From an uncultured Senegalimassilia sp. (lineage in GTDB: Bacteria; Actinomycetota; Coriobacteriia; Coriobacteriales; Eggerthellaceae): a DNA stretch of 44,420 nucleotides. The translations under genes and the position numbers were made by a program. The stretch's first letter is position 1. Every line of letters begins with the position of its first letter. The notes under the pieces were generated by a model. It worked only from the letters and a program-made list of their open reading frames with translations, was not told the origin of the DNA and did no database searches. This document shows, one piece after another, positions 16,094-24,551 of this stretch. The stretch is from the NCBI GenBank assembly GCA_934630815.1, contig CAKTWI010000018.1, positions 1 to 44,420 of the forward strand, read 5' to 3'.

Positions 16094-19000
16094 CTATTCC
16101 GCGTACTTCAGAGCGTGGTCGAGCTTCTGGCTGATCACTTTGGTGACGCCGTCGGATTGCATGGAGACGCCGAACAGCACGTCGGACATTTCCATGGTAC
16201 GGCGCTGGTGTGTGATCATGATGAGCTGCGTATCGTTGCGGATGGACTGCAGATACGCCGTGAGCCTGCGCAGGTTGCTGTCGTCGAGCGCCGCCTCCAC
16301 CTCGTCGAGGATGTAGAACGGCGCGCTGCGGATACGGTAGACCGCGAACAGCAGCGCAAGCGCCGTAAGCGACTTCTCGCCGCCGGACATGAGCATCATC
16401 TTCGTGATGCGCTTGCCCGCAGGCTGCGCGCTGACCTCCACGCCGGTGTTCTCCAGGTCGTCGGGGTCGGTGAGGATAAGCTCGGCCGAGCCGCCCGGGA
16501 ACAAGGTGGCGAAGATGCTGCGGAAGTTGTCGTTGACCGCGTTGAACGTGCTGACGAAGTCGTCTTTCATGCGCGCATCGATGACGCGGACGATCTTGGC
16601 CAGGCTGCGACGCGCGCCATCGAGATCGGCCAGCTGGGCCGCCAGATAGTCGTAGCGGCTGCGCAGCTGCTCGTATTCCTGGGCGGCATCGGGGTTGATG
16701 GCGCCCATGTTGGCGATGCGGCGGCGCAGCTTGTACGCACTCTCCTCGGCGGCCCCGCGGTTTTCAAGCTCCGGCAGCGCGAGCGCCGTCTCAAGCGGCA
16801 CTCCCATATCCTGGACGATGGAGTTGACGGCGGCGTCGACGCGCACCTCCAGACGACCCTTTTCCACGCGGGCGGCCGACAAGCGCGCGTTTACTTCATC
16901 GTAAGCGTCATGAGCCGCTTTTGCCTGCTCGCGTGCAGCGGTGACCTGCGCATGCAGCCCGGCGGAGGAATCCTGCGCCTGCTGGGCCCGCTGCTCAAGT
17001 TCGTGCGTCCAGCGACGGGCGCTTGCAGTGAGCTCCTCGAACACCGCCAGAAGCGGCGCGATTCGCTGCTGCGCCACGATCTTGCGCGCCAGCTGGCTTT
17101 TCAGCTCGTCCTCGGCGGCGTCCACCGCGGCCACGTCGCGGCCGCGGGCGTCCACGATGCGCACGGTATAGGTGTCGCGCTCGCGCAGCGTGGCAGCCGA
17201 GAGCTTGGCCTCGGAAAGGCCGTCGCGCAGCTGCGCCGCCTCCTTGCGAAGCGGCACCACCTTGGCCTCAAGCTCCTCGGTGCGCACGGCGCGCGCCTGA
17301 GCTGCTTGCGCAAGCTCGGCCAGCTGCGCCTCAAGCTTGTCGACGTTGGGGCGCGCCTCGGCGACGGTTTTATCCGCCTGCTGGCGCTGGCGCTCGACGT
17401 CGGCGAACTCGCGACGCGTGGACGCGAGCGCATCGGCGGCGCGCTTCGCTTCGGCCGATGCCGCCTGCGCGGCGCCACGACGCTCGGCCAACCTCTGAGA
17501 GAGCTGCAGGCTTTCCGCCTGGGCGGCGCGCAACGCCTCTTCGGCTTCACGTTCCGACTGCTCGACGCCCTTATGCTGTTCGGATGCGGCACGAAGCGAT
17601 GCGCGCAGTTCGTCGAGCTGTCGCGCGCGGGCCAAGGCGCCCTCGGCGCCCGCGTCCACCGTTCCCACCGTGAGCTTGCCGCTGGGCCAGGCGATGCACC
17701 CATCGGCCGACACGAAGCGCACGGGCGCGAGAGCGCCCTCCCGCAAGCGCGCGGCCTGAGCCTGACGCGCCGCTTCGAAGGTGTCGCATACCACCACGTC
17801 GCCGAGCAGGGCCTCCACCGTGGGCGCAGCCTGCTCGGGGTATTCCAACATGTCCACAAGCGCCGTGCCGCCGCAGGCCTGCGCGGCCTGGCGCGCAGGG
17901 GCGCCGGGGCGCATGCCGCCGGCGGGAAGCAGCGAAACCTGACCATCGCGGCCGCTTTCCAGCACGCTGCCCGCAAGGCCGGCCGCCGCATCGACGGAAG
18001 GGGCCATAAGCGCTTCGGCATCGCCGGAGAGCAGATGCTCCACAAGCGCCTCGAAGCCCTGCGGCGCGCGCACCGCGCGGGCCAGCGGCTCGAGCTGCTG
18101 GCCGGATATGCGCGCATGCTCGATGAGCCATGCGCGGGCAGGCCCGGCTGCAGCCGATGCGCGCTCTACCTCCTCGAGCGCGGAAATGCGGCTTTCGAGC
18201 GAGGTGACTTGGCGATGCGCCTGGTCGAGCACGGCACGGGCGGCATCGCGCTCCTTAATAGCTGCGGCAACGGCGCCGCGCGCCTGCGATTCGGCCTGCT
18301 GGGCATCATCGAGCGAACGCTGGGCGGCCGCACGGGCGTCCTCGAGCTTTTGAGCCTGCTCCTCGGCGTGGCCGAGCGCCAGCTCGAGCTCCTTGGCGCG
18401 CCCCTCCACCAGCTTGGCATGGGCCAGGCCGTTTGCCAGCGCCTCCTGGGTTTGCGACAGACGGCGCCGCGCGTCCTCGGAAGCGCGATCGTCGGCGCGG
18501 CCTTGGCGCTTGAGCTGATCGAGCTCGTCCTCCACGCTGCGGCGGGCCTGGGCGTTCTCGCGACGGGAGTCGTCAAGGCGCTCAACGGCGGCCTGCGCGG
18601 CGGCAAGGTCGCGGCGCACCGCCTCAAGCTGGGCTGCCGCCTGCTCGCGCTCGGCAACGGCCTCGGCGCGCTTAGCTCGGCCGGACTCCAGCTTCACGCG
18701 CACATCGGCCTCGAGGCCCTGCGCCCCGCGGCGCTTCTCATGCAAAAGCAGCACGGCACCGTCGAAGCGCTCGACTGCCGACGACGCACGCTGATAGCTG
18801 CGAGACAGGTCGCCTGCATTCTGAGTTTGCTTGCGGATCTGCTCCTGCAACGCCTCGGCGGCGGCTTCGGCAGTGGAAATGTCCTGATGACGGGCCTGAA
18901 GGTCTTCCACCAGCTGATGCTCGCCGGCGCAGGCCTCATCCCAGCTTTGGCGCAGGCAGCGCAGGTCGTCCACGGCCAAGGCCAGGCTGACGTCGGTCAG

Positions 19001-19663
19001 CTGCCCGGAAAGCTCCTGGTAAGCGCGGGCCTTCTTCGCCTTGCGCTCGAGCGGTCCGAGCTGGCGGCCCACCTCGCCCGCCACATCGCGCACGCGCGCG
19101 AGCGTGGCGTCCATGGCGGCCAGCTTGCGCTCGCTTTTCGCCTTGCGCTGCTTGTGCTTGAGCACGCCGGCGGCCTCCTCGATGAGCGCGCGACGGTCCT
19201 CGGGCTTGGATTGCAGGATGGAGTCAAGGCTGCCCTGGCCGATGATCGAATGCGTGCCGGTGCCCAGACCGGAATCGTGCAAGATGTCAAGCACGTCCAT
19301 ACGGCGCGCCACGCTGCCGTTGATGAGATACTCGCTTTCGCCGCTGCGATACATGCGGCGCGTGATGGAAACCTCGTTGAAGTCGACCGGCAGCTTGCCG
19401 TCGGAGTTGTCGAGCACCAGCTCAACCTCGGCAAGGCCCGTGGCCTTTCGGGCCGACGAGCCTGCGAAGATGACGTCTTCCATAGCCTGACCGCGCAGGT
19501 GCTTGGCGTTGCGCTCGCCAAGCACCCACAGCACGGCATCGGAGATATTGGATTTGCCGGAGCCGTTCGGACCCACCACTGCGGTGATGCCCGGCTCCAA
19601 GGAAAGCGCGCTTCTGTCGGCGAACGATTTGAAGCCCTTGAGCACGAGCGACTTCAAGTACAT
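16094..19663 (-). CDS. smc: Chromosome segregation protein SMC
   Basis: SMC is the condensin ATPase that organises and segregates the chromosome, normally with ScpA and ScpB (not in this window). The 1189 residues match the family. The N-terminal head has GPNGSGKSNISDAVLWVLGE (Walker A). Two long coiled coils rich in Ala, Glu, Gln and Arg flank a hinge at about residues 500-660. The C-terminal head has LMSGGEKSLTALALLFA (signature) and FYILDEVEAALDDSN (Walker B). The start MYLKSLVLKGFKSFAD is canonical. The gene begins 3 bp after the rnc stop with only a weak ribosome binding site, which suggests translational coupling. Confidence 0.97.
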   Translation of the reverse strand: MYLKSLVLKGFKSFADRSALSLEPGITAVVGPNGSGKSNISDAVLWVLGERNAKHLRGQAMEDVIFAGSSARKATGLAEVELVLDNSDGKLPVDFNEVSITRRMYRSGESEYLINGSVARRMDVLDILHDSGLGTGTHSIIGQGSLDSILQSKPEDRRALIEEAAGVLKHKQRKAKSERKLAAMDATLARVRDVAGEVGRQLGPLERKAKKARAYQELSGQLTDVSLALAVDDLRCLRQSWDEACAGEHQLVEDLQARHQDISTAEAAAEALQEQIRKQTQNAGDLSRSYQRASSAVERFDGAVLLLHEKRRGAQGLEADVRVKLESGRAKRAEAVAEREQAAAQLEAVRRDLAAAQAAVERLDDSRRENAQARRSVEDELDQLKRQGRADDRASEDARRRLSQTQEALANGLAHAKLVEGRAKELELALGHAEEQAQKLEDARAAAQRSLDDAQQAESQARGAVAAAIKERDAARAVLDQAHRQVTSLESRISALEEVERASAAAGPARAWLIEHARISGQQLEPLARAVRAPQGFEALVEHLLSGDAEALMAPSVDAAAGLAGSVLESGRDGQVSLLPAGGMRPGAPARQAAQACGGTALVDMLEYPEQAAPTVEALLGDVVVCDTFEAARQAQAARLREGALAPVRFVSADGCIAWPSGKLTVGTVDAGAEGALARARQLDELRASLRAASEQHKGVEQSEREAEEALRAAQAESLQLSQRLAERRGAAQAASAEAKRAADALASTRREFADVERQRQQADKTVAEARPNVDKLEAQLAELAQAAQARAVRTEELEAKVVPLRKEAAQLRDGLSEAKLSAATLRERDTYTVRIVDARGRDVAAVDAAEDELKSQLARKIVAQQRIAPLLAVFEELTASARRWTHELEQRAQQAQDSSAGLHAQVTAAREQAKAAHDAYDEVNARLSAARVEKGRLEVRVDAAVNSIVQDMGVPLETALALPELENRGAAEESAYKLRRRIANMGAINPDAAQEYEQLRSRYDYLAAQLADLDGARRSLAKIVRVIDARMKDDFVSTFNAVNDNFRSIFATLFPGGSAELILTDPDDLENTGVEVSAQPAGKRITKMMLMSGGEKSLTALALLFAVYRIRSAPFYILDEVEAALDDSNLRRLTAYLQSIRNDTQLIMITHQRRTMEMSDVLFGVSMQSDGVTKVISQKLDHALKYAE

Positions 19664-19666
19664 GCG

Positions 19667-20512
19667 TTAGCCCTGTTTCATGCTCTTATGCAGCTCGCGC
19701 TCGTGCTTCTTGCGCGCCTTCTCCTCGGCACGGGCCGCAGCCTTGTCGGCTTTGGCCTGCTTGGCCGCGGCGGCCTTCTCGGCGCGGGCCTGCTCGTCCA
19801 TGCCCAAACCGAAAAACTCGCCGAGACGCGACAGCGTGGACTTCGCCGCCTGGCTTTCCGCTTCCTTCTTCGTACGGCCCGTTCCGCGCGCCAGGCCCTG
19901 ATTGCCTGCGAACACCTGCGCCACGAACGTGCGGTCATGCGGGGGGCCCTGCGTTTCCACCAGCTTGTAGGTAGGCGTGATGCCGTCTTCCTGCAGGCGC
20001 TCCTGCAGCGCGCTCTTGGGGTTTTCGGGCTCAAGCGCCATATCCTCGGACATGCGCGGGATGAGCGTGCGGTAGATGAAATCGCGCGCCGCCTCCACGC
20101 CGCCGTCCAGGTACAACGCGGCCACCACGGCCTCGTAGACGTTTTCGAGCGCGGAATGCAGGCCGCGCTTGCCCGTGCCCGTTTCCGAGGAGCCGAACAC
20201 GATGATGTCGGCGAAACCAAGGCCCGACGCCACATCGGACAGGCTTGCGCCTGACACGAGCGCCACCTTGATGCGCGTCAGACCGCCTTCGTCGAGCTCA
20301 TGGAAGCGCTCGAAAGCGACGTCGGCGACGATGGCGCCCAAGATGGAGTCGCCCAGAAACTCCAGGCGCTCGTAGGAATACTTCACCGCACGGCCTTCGG
20401 TGGCCGATGGGTGCGTGATAGCGGACAAGATGAGCTGCTTGTTGGAAAACGAGTAGCCCAGAACCTCCTCCGCCCTCTGCAGTTTTGAAGCTTGTTCTTC
20501 TGTAAAGGTCAT
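19667..20512 (-). CDS. rnc: Ribonuclease III
   Basis: RNase III cuts double-stranded RNA, including the rRNA precursor. The signature ERLEFLGDSILG and the second catalytic segment LENVYEAVVAALYLDGG are intact, followed by the double-stranded-RNA-binding domain with PKSALQERLQEDG and GRTKKEAESQAAKSTL. The protein has 281 residues, longer than the usual ~230. The excess is a C-terminal tail of about 45 residues rich in Lys, Ala, Glu and Arg. The ATG at 20512 is preceded by GGAGG. The order plsX-rnc-smc-ftsY is shared with many Gram-positive bacteria. Confidence 0.95.
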   Translation of the reverse strand: MTFTEEQASKLQRAEEVLGYSFSNKQLILSAITHPSATEGRAVKYSYERLEFLGDSILGAIVADVAFERFHELDEGGLTRIKVALVSGASLSDVASGLGFADIIVFGSSETGTGKRGLHSALENVYEAVVAALYLDGGVEAARDFIYRTLIPRMSEDMALEPENPKSALQERLQEDGITPTYKLVETQGPPHDRTFVAQVFAGNQGLARGTGRTKKEAESQAAKSTLSRLGEFFGLGMDEQARAEKAAAAKQAKADKAAARAEEKARKKHERELHKSMKQG

Positions 20513-20589
20513 GCAACCTCCGAAACCGGTATGAATGAGAATCGATGATGATACGACCATACCGCATAAAGCGGCTGGTTCACATGGTG

Positions 20590-21603
20590 CTACTTGATTG
20601 TATCCGAGCCGTTTCCAGCCTGGGCCATGTGCTGAATTATTTCAGAAACGCCCTGGCGCACCACGCGCGCCGTGGTGAGCACGCCGTTTTCGATGGCCAC
20701 CGCGCCCGAGCTTCCATGCCCGACGATGCAGGCGCCCTTCACGCCAAGGAGCGGGGCGCCGCCGTAGGTGTCAGGCGACACCTGGCTTTTCAGGCCCTTC
20801 AGACCATCTTTGACGCACAGGGCGCCGATCTTGCCCTTCGTAGTGGACATCATGGCGTCCTTGATGGCGCTGAACAGCACCTTCGAAGCGCCCTCGATGG
20901 TCTTCAGGCACACGTTGCCGGTGAACCCGTCGGTGACCACCACTTCATACTGCGCGCCGAGCACATCGCGGCCCTCGCAGTTCCCGGCGAAGTTGGTCAG
21001 GCGCTTGGCCATGAGCTGGTGGGCCTCCTGGGCAAGCGCGTTGCCCTTGGTGTCCTCCTCGCCGATGTTGAGCAGCGCGGCCTTAGGCGAATCGTAGCCC
21101 AAGATCTTCTGCGCATACACGCTGCCCATCTGGGCGAACTGCACCAGGTACTCGGGCTTGCAATCGGCGTTGGCGCCGACGTCGCACAGCACGATGGGGC
21201 GAACGGGGCTGGGCACGACCGTTGCCAGGCACGGGCGGGAGATGCCCTTGATGCGCCCCATGACCAGCGTGGCGGCCGCCAGGCAGGCGCCCGTGGAGCC
21301 GGCGGAGAAGAAACCTTGGGCTTGGCCTTCCTTGACCAGACGGCAACCCACCACGATGGAGCTGTCCTTCTTCTTGCGCACGGCCTGCGCGGGATGCTCG
21401 GCCATCTCGATGACCTCGGCGGCAACCTGCGCGCGGCAGCGTGCGTGCTGCGCGGCGAACGGCTCGACCACGTCGGCGGGACCGCACAAGATGACGGTAA
21501 GCCCCTCGTCGGCGGCAAGCGCCGCCGCCACGCCCTCGAGCACGACCTCGGGAGCGTTGTCGCCGCCCATGGCATCCACTGCGATGGTGACGTTGTCTGT
21601 CAT
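20590..21603 (-). CDS. plsX: Phosphate acyltransferase PlsX
   Basis: PlsX converts acyl-ACP to acyl-phosphate, the first step of phosphatidic acid synthesis with PlsY. The protein has 337 residues, the family length. It begins IAVDAMGGDNAPEVVLEG, the canonical N terminus, and contains GSTGACLAAATLVMGRIKG, LCDVGANADCKPEYL and TDGFTGNVCLKTIEG. The ATG at 21603 has AAAGGG upstream. No acpP or fabD gene follows, unlike in many Firmicutes; rnc comes next after 77 bp. A hairpin separates it from rpmF. Confidence 0.96.
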   Translation of the reverse strand: MTDNVTIAVDAMGGDNAPEVVLEGVAAALAADEGLTVILCGPADVVEPFAAQHARCRAQVAAEVIEMAEHPAQAVRKKKDSSIVVGCRLVKEGQAQGFFSAGSTGACLAAATLVMGRIKGISRPCLATVVPSPVRPIVLCDVGANADCKPEYLVQFAQMGSVYAQKILGYDSPKAALLNIGEEDTKGNALAQEAHQLMAKRLTNFAGNCEGRDVLGAQYEVVVTDGFTGNVCLKTIEGASKVLFSAIKDAMMSTTKGKIGALCVKDGLKGLKSQVSPDTYGGAPLLGVKGACIVGHGSSGAVAIENGVLTTARVVRQGVSEIIQHMAQAGNGSDTIK

Positions 21604-21664
21604 GTTGACACCCTTTCCCTAGCAGGCGTTGCGCGCCGAGCGGACGGCGCTGCTAAACGCAAGA

Positions 21665-21700
21665 AAGCCTCTCTGCGCCAATGGCGCCGCAGAGAGGCTT
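21665..21700 (-). terminator. Hairpin between rpmF and plsX
   Basis: A 13-bp perfect stem (AAGCCTCTCTGCG / CGCAGAGAGGCTT) with a 10-nt loop lies 28 bp after the rpmF stop codon. On the minus strand CTTTCTTG follows, a modest T tract. It probably limits read-through from the strong rpmF promoter into plsX. Confidence 0.65.
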
Positions 21701-21728
21701 CAAGTTGCAATTGCACGCTGTGACGGCG

Positions 21729-21908
21729 TTACTCCGTCTCGATGACCTCGCGGTTCTTGTAGAAGCCGCAGTTCGGGCACACGCGGTGGGGAAGCTTAGC
21801 CTCGCCGCACTGCGGGCACACGGAACGGGAAGGGGCTGCGATCTTGTCGTTGGTGCTACGACGTGCATGAGTGCGGGCGCGGCCCATTTTTTGCTTAGGT
21901 ACTGCCAT
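21729..21908 (-). CDS. rpmF: 50S ribosomal protein L32 (zinc-binding form)
   Basis: A 59-residue protein beginning AVPKQKMGRARTHARRS, the standard L32 N terminus. The zinc ribbon is CPQC...CPNC (residues 31-34 and 44-47), the C+ form. The ATG at 21908 follows AAGGAG. A near-consensus promoter lies at 21980-22008. The gene sits between DUF177 and plsX, the widespread yceD-rpmF-plsX order. Confidence 0.96.
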   Translation of the reverse strand: MAVPKQKMGRARTHARRSTNDKIAAPSRSVCPQCGEAKLPHRVCPNCGFYKNREVIETE

Positions 21909-21979
21909 GATCTATCTCCTTGCTTTATGTCGGGCGCGCGTGGCGCTCGCTCGTTCGCTTGGTAAACACGCGAAGCGAT

Positions 21980-22008
21980 ATACTACCAAAGTGTTCCTGC
22001 GCATGCAA
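21980..22008 (-). promoter_or_regulatory. rpmF: rpmF promoter
   Basis: On the minus strand TTGCAT (22008-22003) and TAGTAT (21985-21980) are separated by exactly 17 bp, about 70 bp upstream of the rpmF start. The -35 box is embedded in a 10-mer (plus strand GCGCATGCAA, 21999-22008) that also occurs twice upstream of rpmB. Confidence 0.7.
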
Positions 22009-22061
22009 GTGCCTGTTCGCCAAGCGCACACAAACCCATGCAGGTTCCATAATCCGGGCAG

Positions 22062-22622
22062 CTACTCGCCCAAATCAAGGTCCTTCAACGCGGCAAAGGG
22101 GCTGACGCGGCCGTCGGACATGCGCGGCAAGCCGTCATCGGGCTGAGCGGAGCATGCGCACGGCCCCTCGTTGAGGTTGGCGCCGCACTGCGCGCACAAG
22201 CCGGCGCAGTCCTCTCGGCACAGGGGCACGAGCGGGGCCTCCACCAGGAGTGCGGCGATGATGAGCGGCTCCAGATCGAGGATCTTGTCGGCGCCGAGCA
22301 CCTCGAACTCGTCGTCGTCCATGTCCTCGGGAGCCGGACCGTCCTCGGAGAGCAGGAAGTAGCCTTCCACTTCCCCGTTGAGGTCCACCTGGAAGTCATC
22401 CAGGCAGCGCGCGCACGCGACCGTTGCCGTGCCGCGGGCGCTGCCCATGACCAGAAGCGCGTCACCGGTGTTGGTGACGGTGACGCTCCAGTCGACGGGC
22501 TGCGAGAACGTATAGGTATCGGGGCCCGCTTCAAGCGCTCCTAAGGCAAGCTGCCCCGCAAAAGAGGAGCTCTCCGTGGTAACGAAGAGCTCCGGCGGGA
22601 CCTCGAACTTCACGGCGTCCAT
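22062..22622 (-). CDS. DUF177 (YceD-family) protein
   Basis: A 186-residue member of the YceD/DUF177 family. In plants and bacteria the family is linked to 23S rRNA and ribosome accumulation, and its gene normally precedes rpmF. Recognisable parts are the central CARCLDDFQVDLNGEVEGYFLL and the C-terminal cysteine cluster PLCREDCAGLCAQCGANLNEG. An acidic stretch (EDMDDDEFE) lies between them. The ATG overlaps the stop of the preceding coiled-coil gene by one base (TAATG), so the two are coupled. The 150-bp gap to rpmF holds a separate promoter. Confidence 0.92.
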   Translation of the reverse strand: MDAVKFEVPPELFVTTESSSFAGQLALGALEAGPDTYTFSQPVDWSVTVTNTGDALLVMGSARGTATVACARCLDDFQVDLNGEVEGYFLLSEDGPAPEDMDDDEFEVLGADKILDLEPLIIAALLVEAPLVPLCREDCAGLCAQCGANLNEGPCACSAQPDDGLPRMSDGRVSPFAALKDLDLGE

Positions 22623-23098
22623 TATTGGCGACCCTGCGCCATGGCGTTGGCGTTAAGACGGTCGCGGCAACGGCGCACGTTGTTGAGCAGCGTATCGAGG
22701 CTTTGCTCGACGTGGCCGAACACCTCGTCGGCGTAATCTTCCGCACCGGCGCGCGTCTGGCGCTCGAGCTCGCGCGCATCGGCGACCAGCTGGTCGGCCT
22801 GCTGCTGGGAGATGCGCACGATCTCCTGCTCGGAGGCGATGGTCATCGCCTGGCTGCGCGCATCCTCGATCATGCGGTTGGCCTCGGCCTCGGCATCATC
22901 GAGCAGGCTTTGACGCTCGCGCACGATTTGGCGCGACTGCGAGAACTCGCTGGGGAACGTGTCGCGGATCTCGTCCATGATCTCGAAAGCTGCAGCGATA
23001 TCCACCTGGCGCAGGTTGCCCTTGCCGAACACCGGCTTAGAGTCCTCAAGCAGAATCGAGAGCTCTTCCAAAAGCCCCAGAACCCCTGTTTCGTCCAT
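22622..23098 (-). CDS. SepIVA-like (DivIVA-type) coiled-coil protein
   Basis: A 158-residue protein with no catalytic motif. A globular N-terminal stretch (residues 1-50) contains GLLEELSILLEDSKPVFGKG and AFEIMDEIRDTFPSEF, followed by a long helix rich in Glu, Ala, Gln and Arg (about 55-145), such as DAEAEANRMIEDARSQA. Both the gene position (between coaD and DUF177-rpmF-rnc-smc-ftsY) and the N-terminal pattern match mycobacterial SepIVA (Rv2927c), a DivIVA-like protein needed for septation and cell-wall growth. The homology is my judgement from memory. The stop overlaps the DUF177 start. Confidence 0.65.
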   Translation of the reverse strand: MDETGVLGLLEELSILLEDSKPVFGKGNLRQVDIAAAFEIMDEIRDTFPSEFSQSRQIVRERQSLLDDAEAEANRMIEDARSQAMTIASEQEIVRISQQQADQLVADARELERQTRAGAEDYADEVFGHVEQSLDTLLNNVRRCRDRLNANAMAQGRQ

Positions 23099-23397
23099 GA
23101 TGATCCTTCCACCCAGGCTTGCTGCGTTTGAAAACTGCGTTTAGGCACACGGGCATAAGGCCACGCATGCAGATAAGCATGATAGCATGCCGCCCGCCGC
23201 TTGCGCCTGAAGAACAAAGCATGCACATACGATGCGCCCCGCCCTAGCTCAGGCGAGGCGCATCCAACCTGCACAAGCGCGCGATGCCGGCAAGCGCATC
23301 GTCCGCACGAATTCAGACGGGCGGCAACGGCCCTACGCAGGACGGCACCACGGCAGATCTTCGCCCGCCGGCGAACGAGCCGGCAGAGGCATCCACT
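23099..23397. other. Spacer between coaD and the SepIVA-like gene
   Basis: About 300 bp without a coding signal. It contains the hairpin at 23231-23264 and three GCATGC hexamers (23165, 23185, 23219) close to a TATCAT on the minus strand (near 23180) that could be a -10 box for the SepIVA-like gene; no good -35 box is present. Confidence 0.45.
23231..23264 (-). terminator. Hairpin downstream of coaD
   Basis: GATGCGCC-C-CGCC pairs with GGCG-A-GGCGCATC, a 12-bp stem with one internal mismatch and an 8-nt loop, about 130 bp after the coaD stop. No T run follows, so full termination is uncertain. Confidence 0.5.
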
Positions 23398-23883
23398 CTA
23401 CTGCAGGTTCGCGTACTTCTTCTTGAGCGCCTCGTAGACGCACGGGGGCACGAACTGCTGGATATCCCCGCCCATCTTCGAGATCTCGCGCACGATGGAG
23501 CTGGACAGGTACATGTACTGCGGCGGGGACATGATGAACAGCGTCTCGAGCTGCGGGGAGAGCTGGTAGTTCATGGCCGTCATCTGAAACTCGTACTCGA
23601 AGTCGGTGATGGCTCGCAGGCCCTTGACCACCACGGTGGCGTCAAGCTCCTTGGCGAAATCGACGAGCAGGCCCTTGAAGGGCTCCACGCGCACGTTGGG
23701 CAGATGCGCGGTGGCTTGACGGACCAGCTCGACGCGCTCCTCGAGCGTGAACAGGGGGCCTTTCTTCTGGGAATCGGCCACGGCGACCACTACCTCGTCC
23801 ACCAGCTGGGAGGCGCGGGCGATGACGTCGAGATGCCCCGAGGTGATGGGATCGAACGTGCCGGGGGTCAATGCGCGTTTCAT
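23398..23883 (-). CDS. coaD: Phosphopantetheine adenylyltransferase
   Basis: CoaD transfers AMP from ATP to 4'-phosphopantetheine, the penultimate step of coenzyme A synthesis. The 161-residue protein matches the family length. It begins RALTPGTFDPITSGHLDVI, with the nucleotide-binding TSGH motif, then VKGLRAITDFEYEFQM, and YLSSSIVREISKMGGD, the ISSS-type loop that binds ATP. The ATG at 23883 is supported by AAGGAG. It lies 14 bp after rsmD, a widely conserved pair. Confidence 0.96.
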   Translation of the reverse strand: MKRALTPGTFDPITSGHLDVIARASQLVDEVVVAVADSQKKGPLFTLEERVELVRQATAHLPNVRVEPFKGLLVDFAKELDATVVVKGLRAITDFEYEFQMTAMNYQLSPQLETLFIMSPPQYMYLSSSIVREISKMGGDIQQFVPPCVYEALKKKYANLQ

Positions 23884-23897
23884 GACGCTGCTCCTTC

Positions 23898-24497
23898 TTA
23901 GTCGTTATCGGACGCGGCGCGCTCGCCGGCGCGCAACACGTCCACGGTAGTATCGCCGTACTTCTTGCGGGATGCAAGTTCGAAGCCCAGCTCGGCGGCG
24001 GCCAGAGCGGCGGCATCGTTGCCGGCAAGCGAATGCTCGTAGACCACGATGGCGTCGGGGGCGGCCACACCGCGCTCCACCAAACCCGCCGCCATGCCCA
24101 ACACCGCCATGGCGTCGTAGGCATAGGGCGGATCCAGGAAAATCAAGTCGAACGGCGGTCGAGCGAACTGCGGGGCGCGCTCGATGACGTCGGCGCGCGT
24201 GACGGTGGCGCGGGCCGGCTCGAGCCTCAGGTTCGCCACATTCTTCTGCACGACCTTCGCCGCCTCGGGGGCGCACTCGTAGAACACCGCGCGGGCCGCG
24301 CCGCGCGACAGGGCCTCCAGGCCGAGCGCGCCCGACCCGGCGAACGCGTCGAGCACCACGGCGTCCTCGAAGCCGCCGCGCTGGCTGAACACGGCGCTCA
24401 TGAGCGACTCGCGCACGCGGTCGGTAGTGGGACGGGTGCCGTCGCCCTTAGGTGCGGCCAGCGTTCGACCGCGGAACTGACCTGCGATAATCCTCAT
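23898..24497 (-). CDS. rsmD: 16S rRNA (guanine-966-N2)-methyltransferase
   Basis: RsmD methylates G966 of 16S rRNA in the assembled 30S subunit. The 199-residue protein begins MRIIAGQFRGRTLAAPKG, almost invariant in the family, followed by RPTTDRVRESLMSAV and the SAM-binding DAFAGSGALGLEALSRGA. The catalytic FLDPPY is intact. The ATG at 24497 was chosen over an upstream in-frame start because it gives this canonical N terminus and has GAGGT upstream. It is followed after 14 bp by coaD and preceded by recG. Confidence 0.95.
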   Translation of the reverse strand: MRIIAGQFRGRTLAAPKGDGTRPTTDRVRESLMSAVFSQRGGFEDAVVLDAFAGSGALGLEALSRGAARAVFYECAPEAAKVVQKNVANLRLEPARATVTRADVIERAPQFARPPFDLIFLDPPYAYDAMAVLGMAAGLVERGVAAPDAIVVYEHSLAGNDAAALAAAELGFELASRKKYGDTTVDVLRAGERAASDND

Positions 24498-24551
24498 ACC
24501 TACCTCTTTCTGGAACCGCGTCGTCACAGAACGCGGCTCGAAACGTATCGG

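Noticed and set aside
16073..20254. A 1393-codon open frame antisense to smc and rnc
   Set aside because: SMC and RNase III motifs are unambiguous on the minus strand; the antisense frame is low-complexity Leu/Arg/Ala/Gly without motifs.
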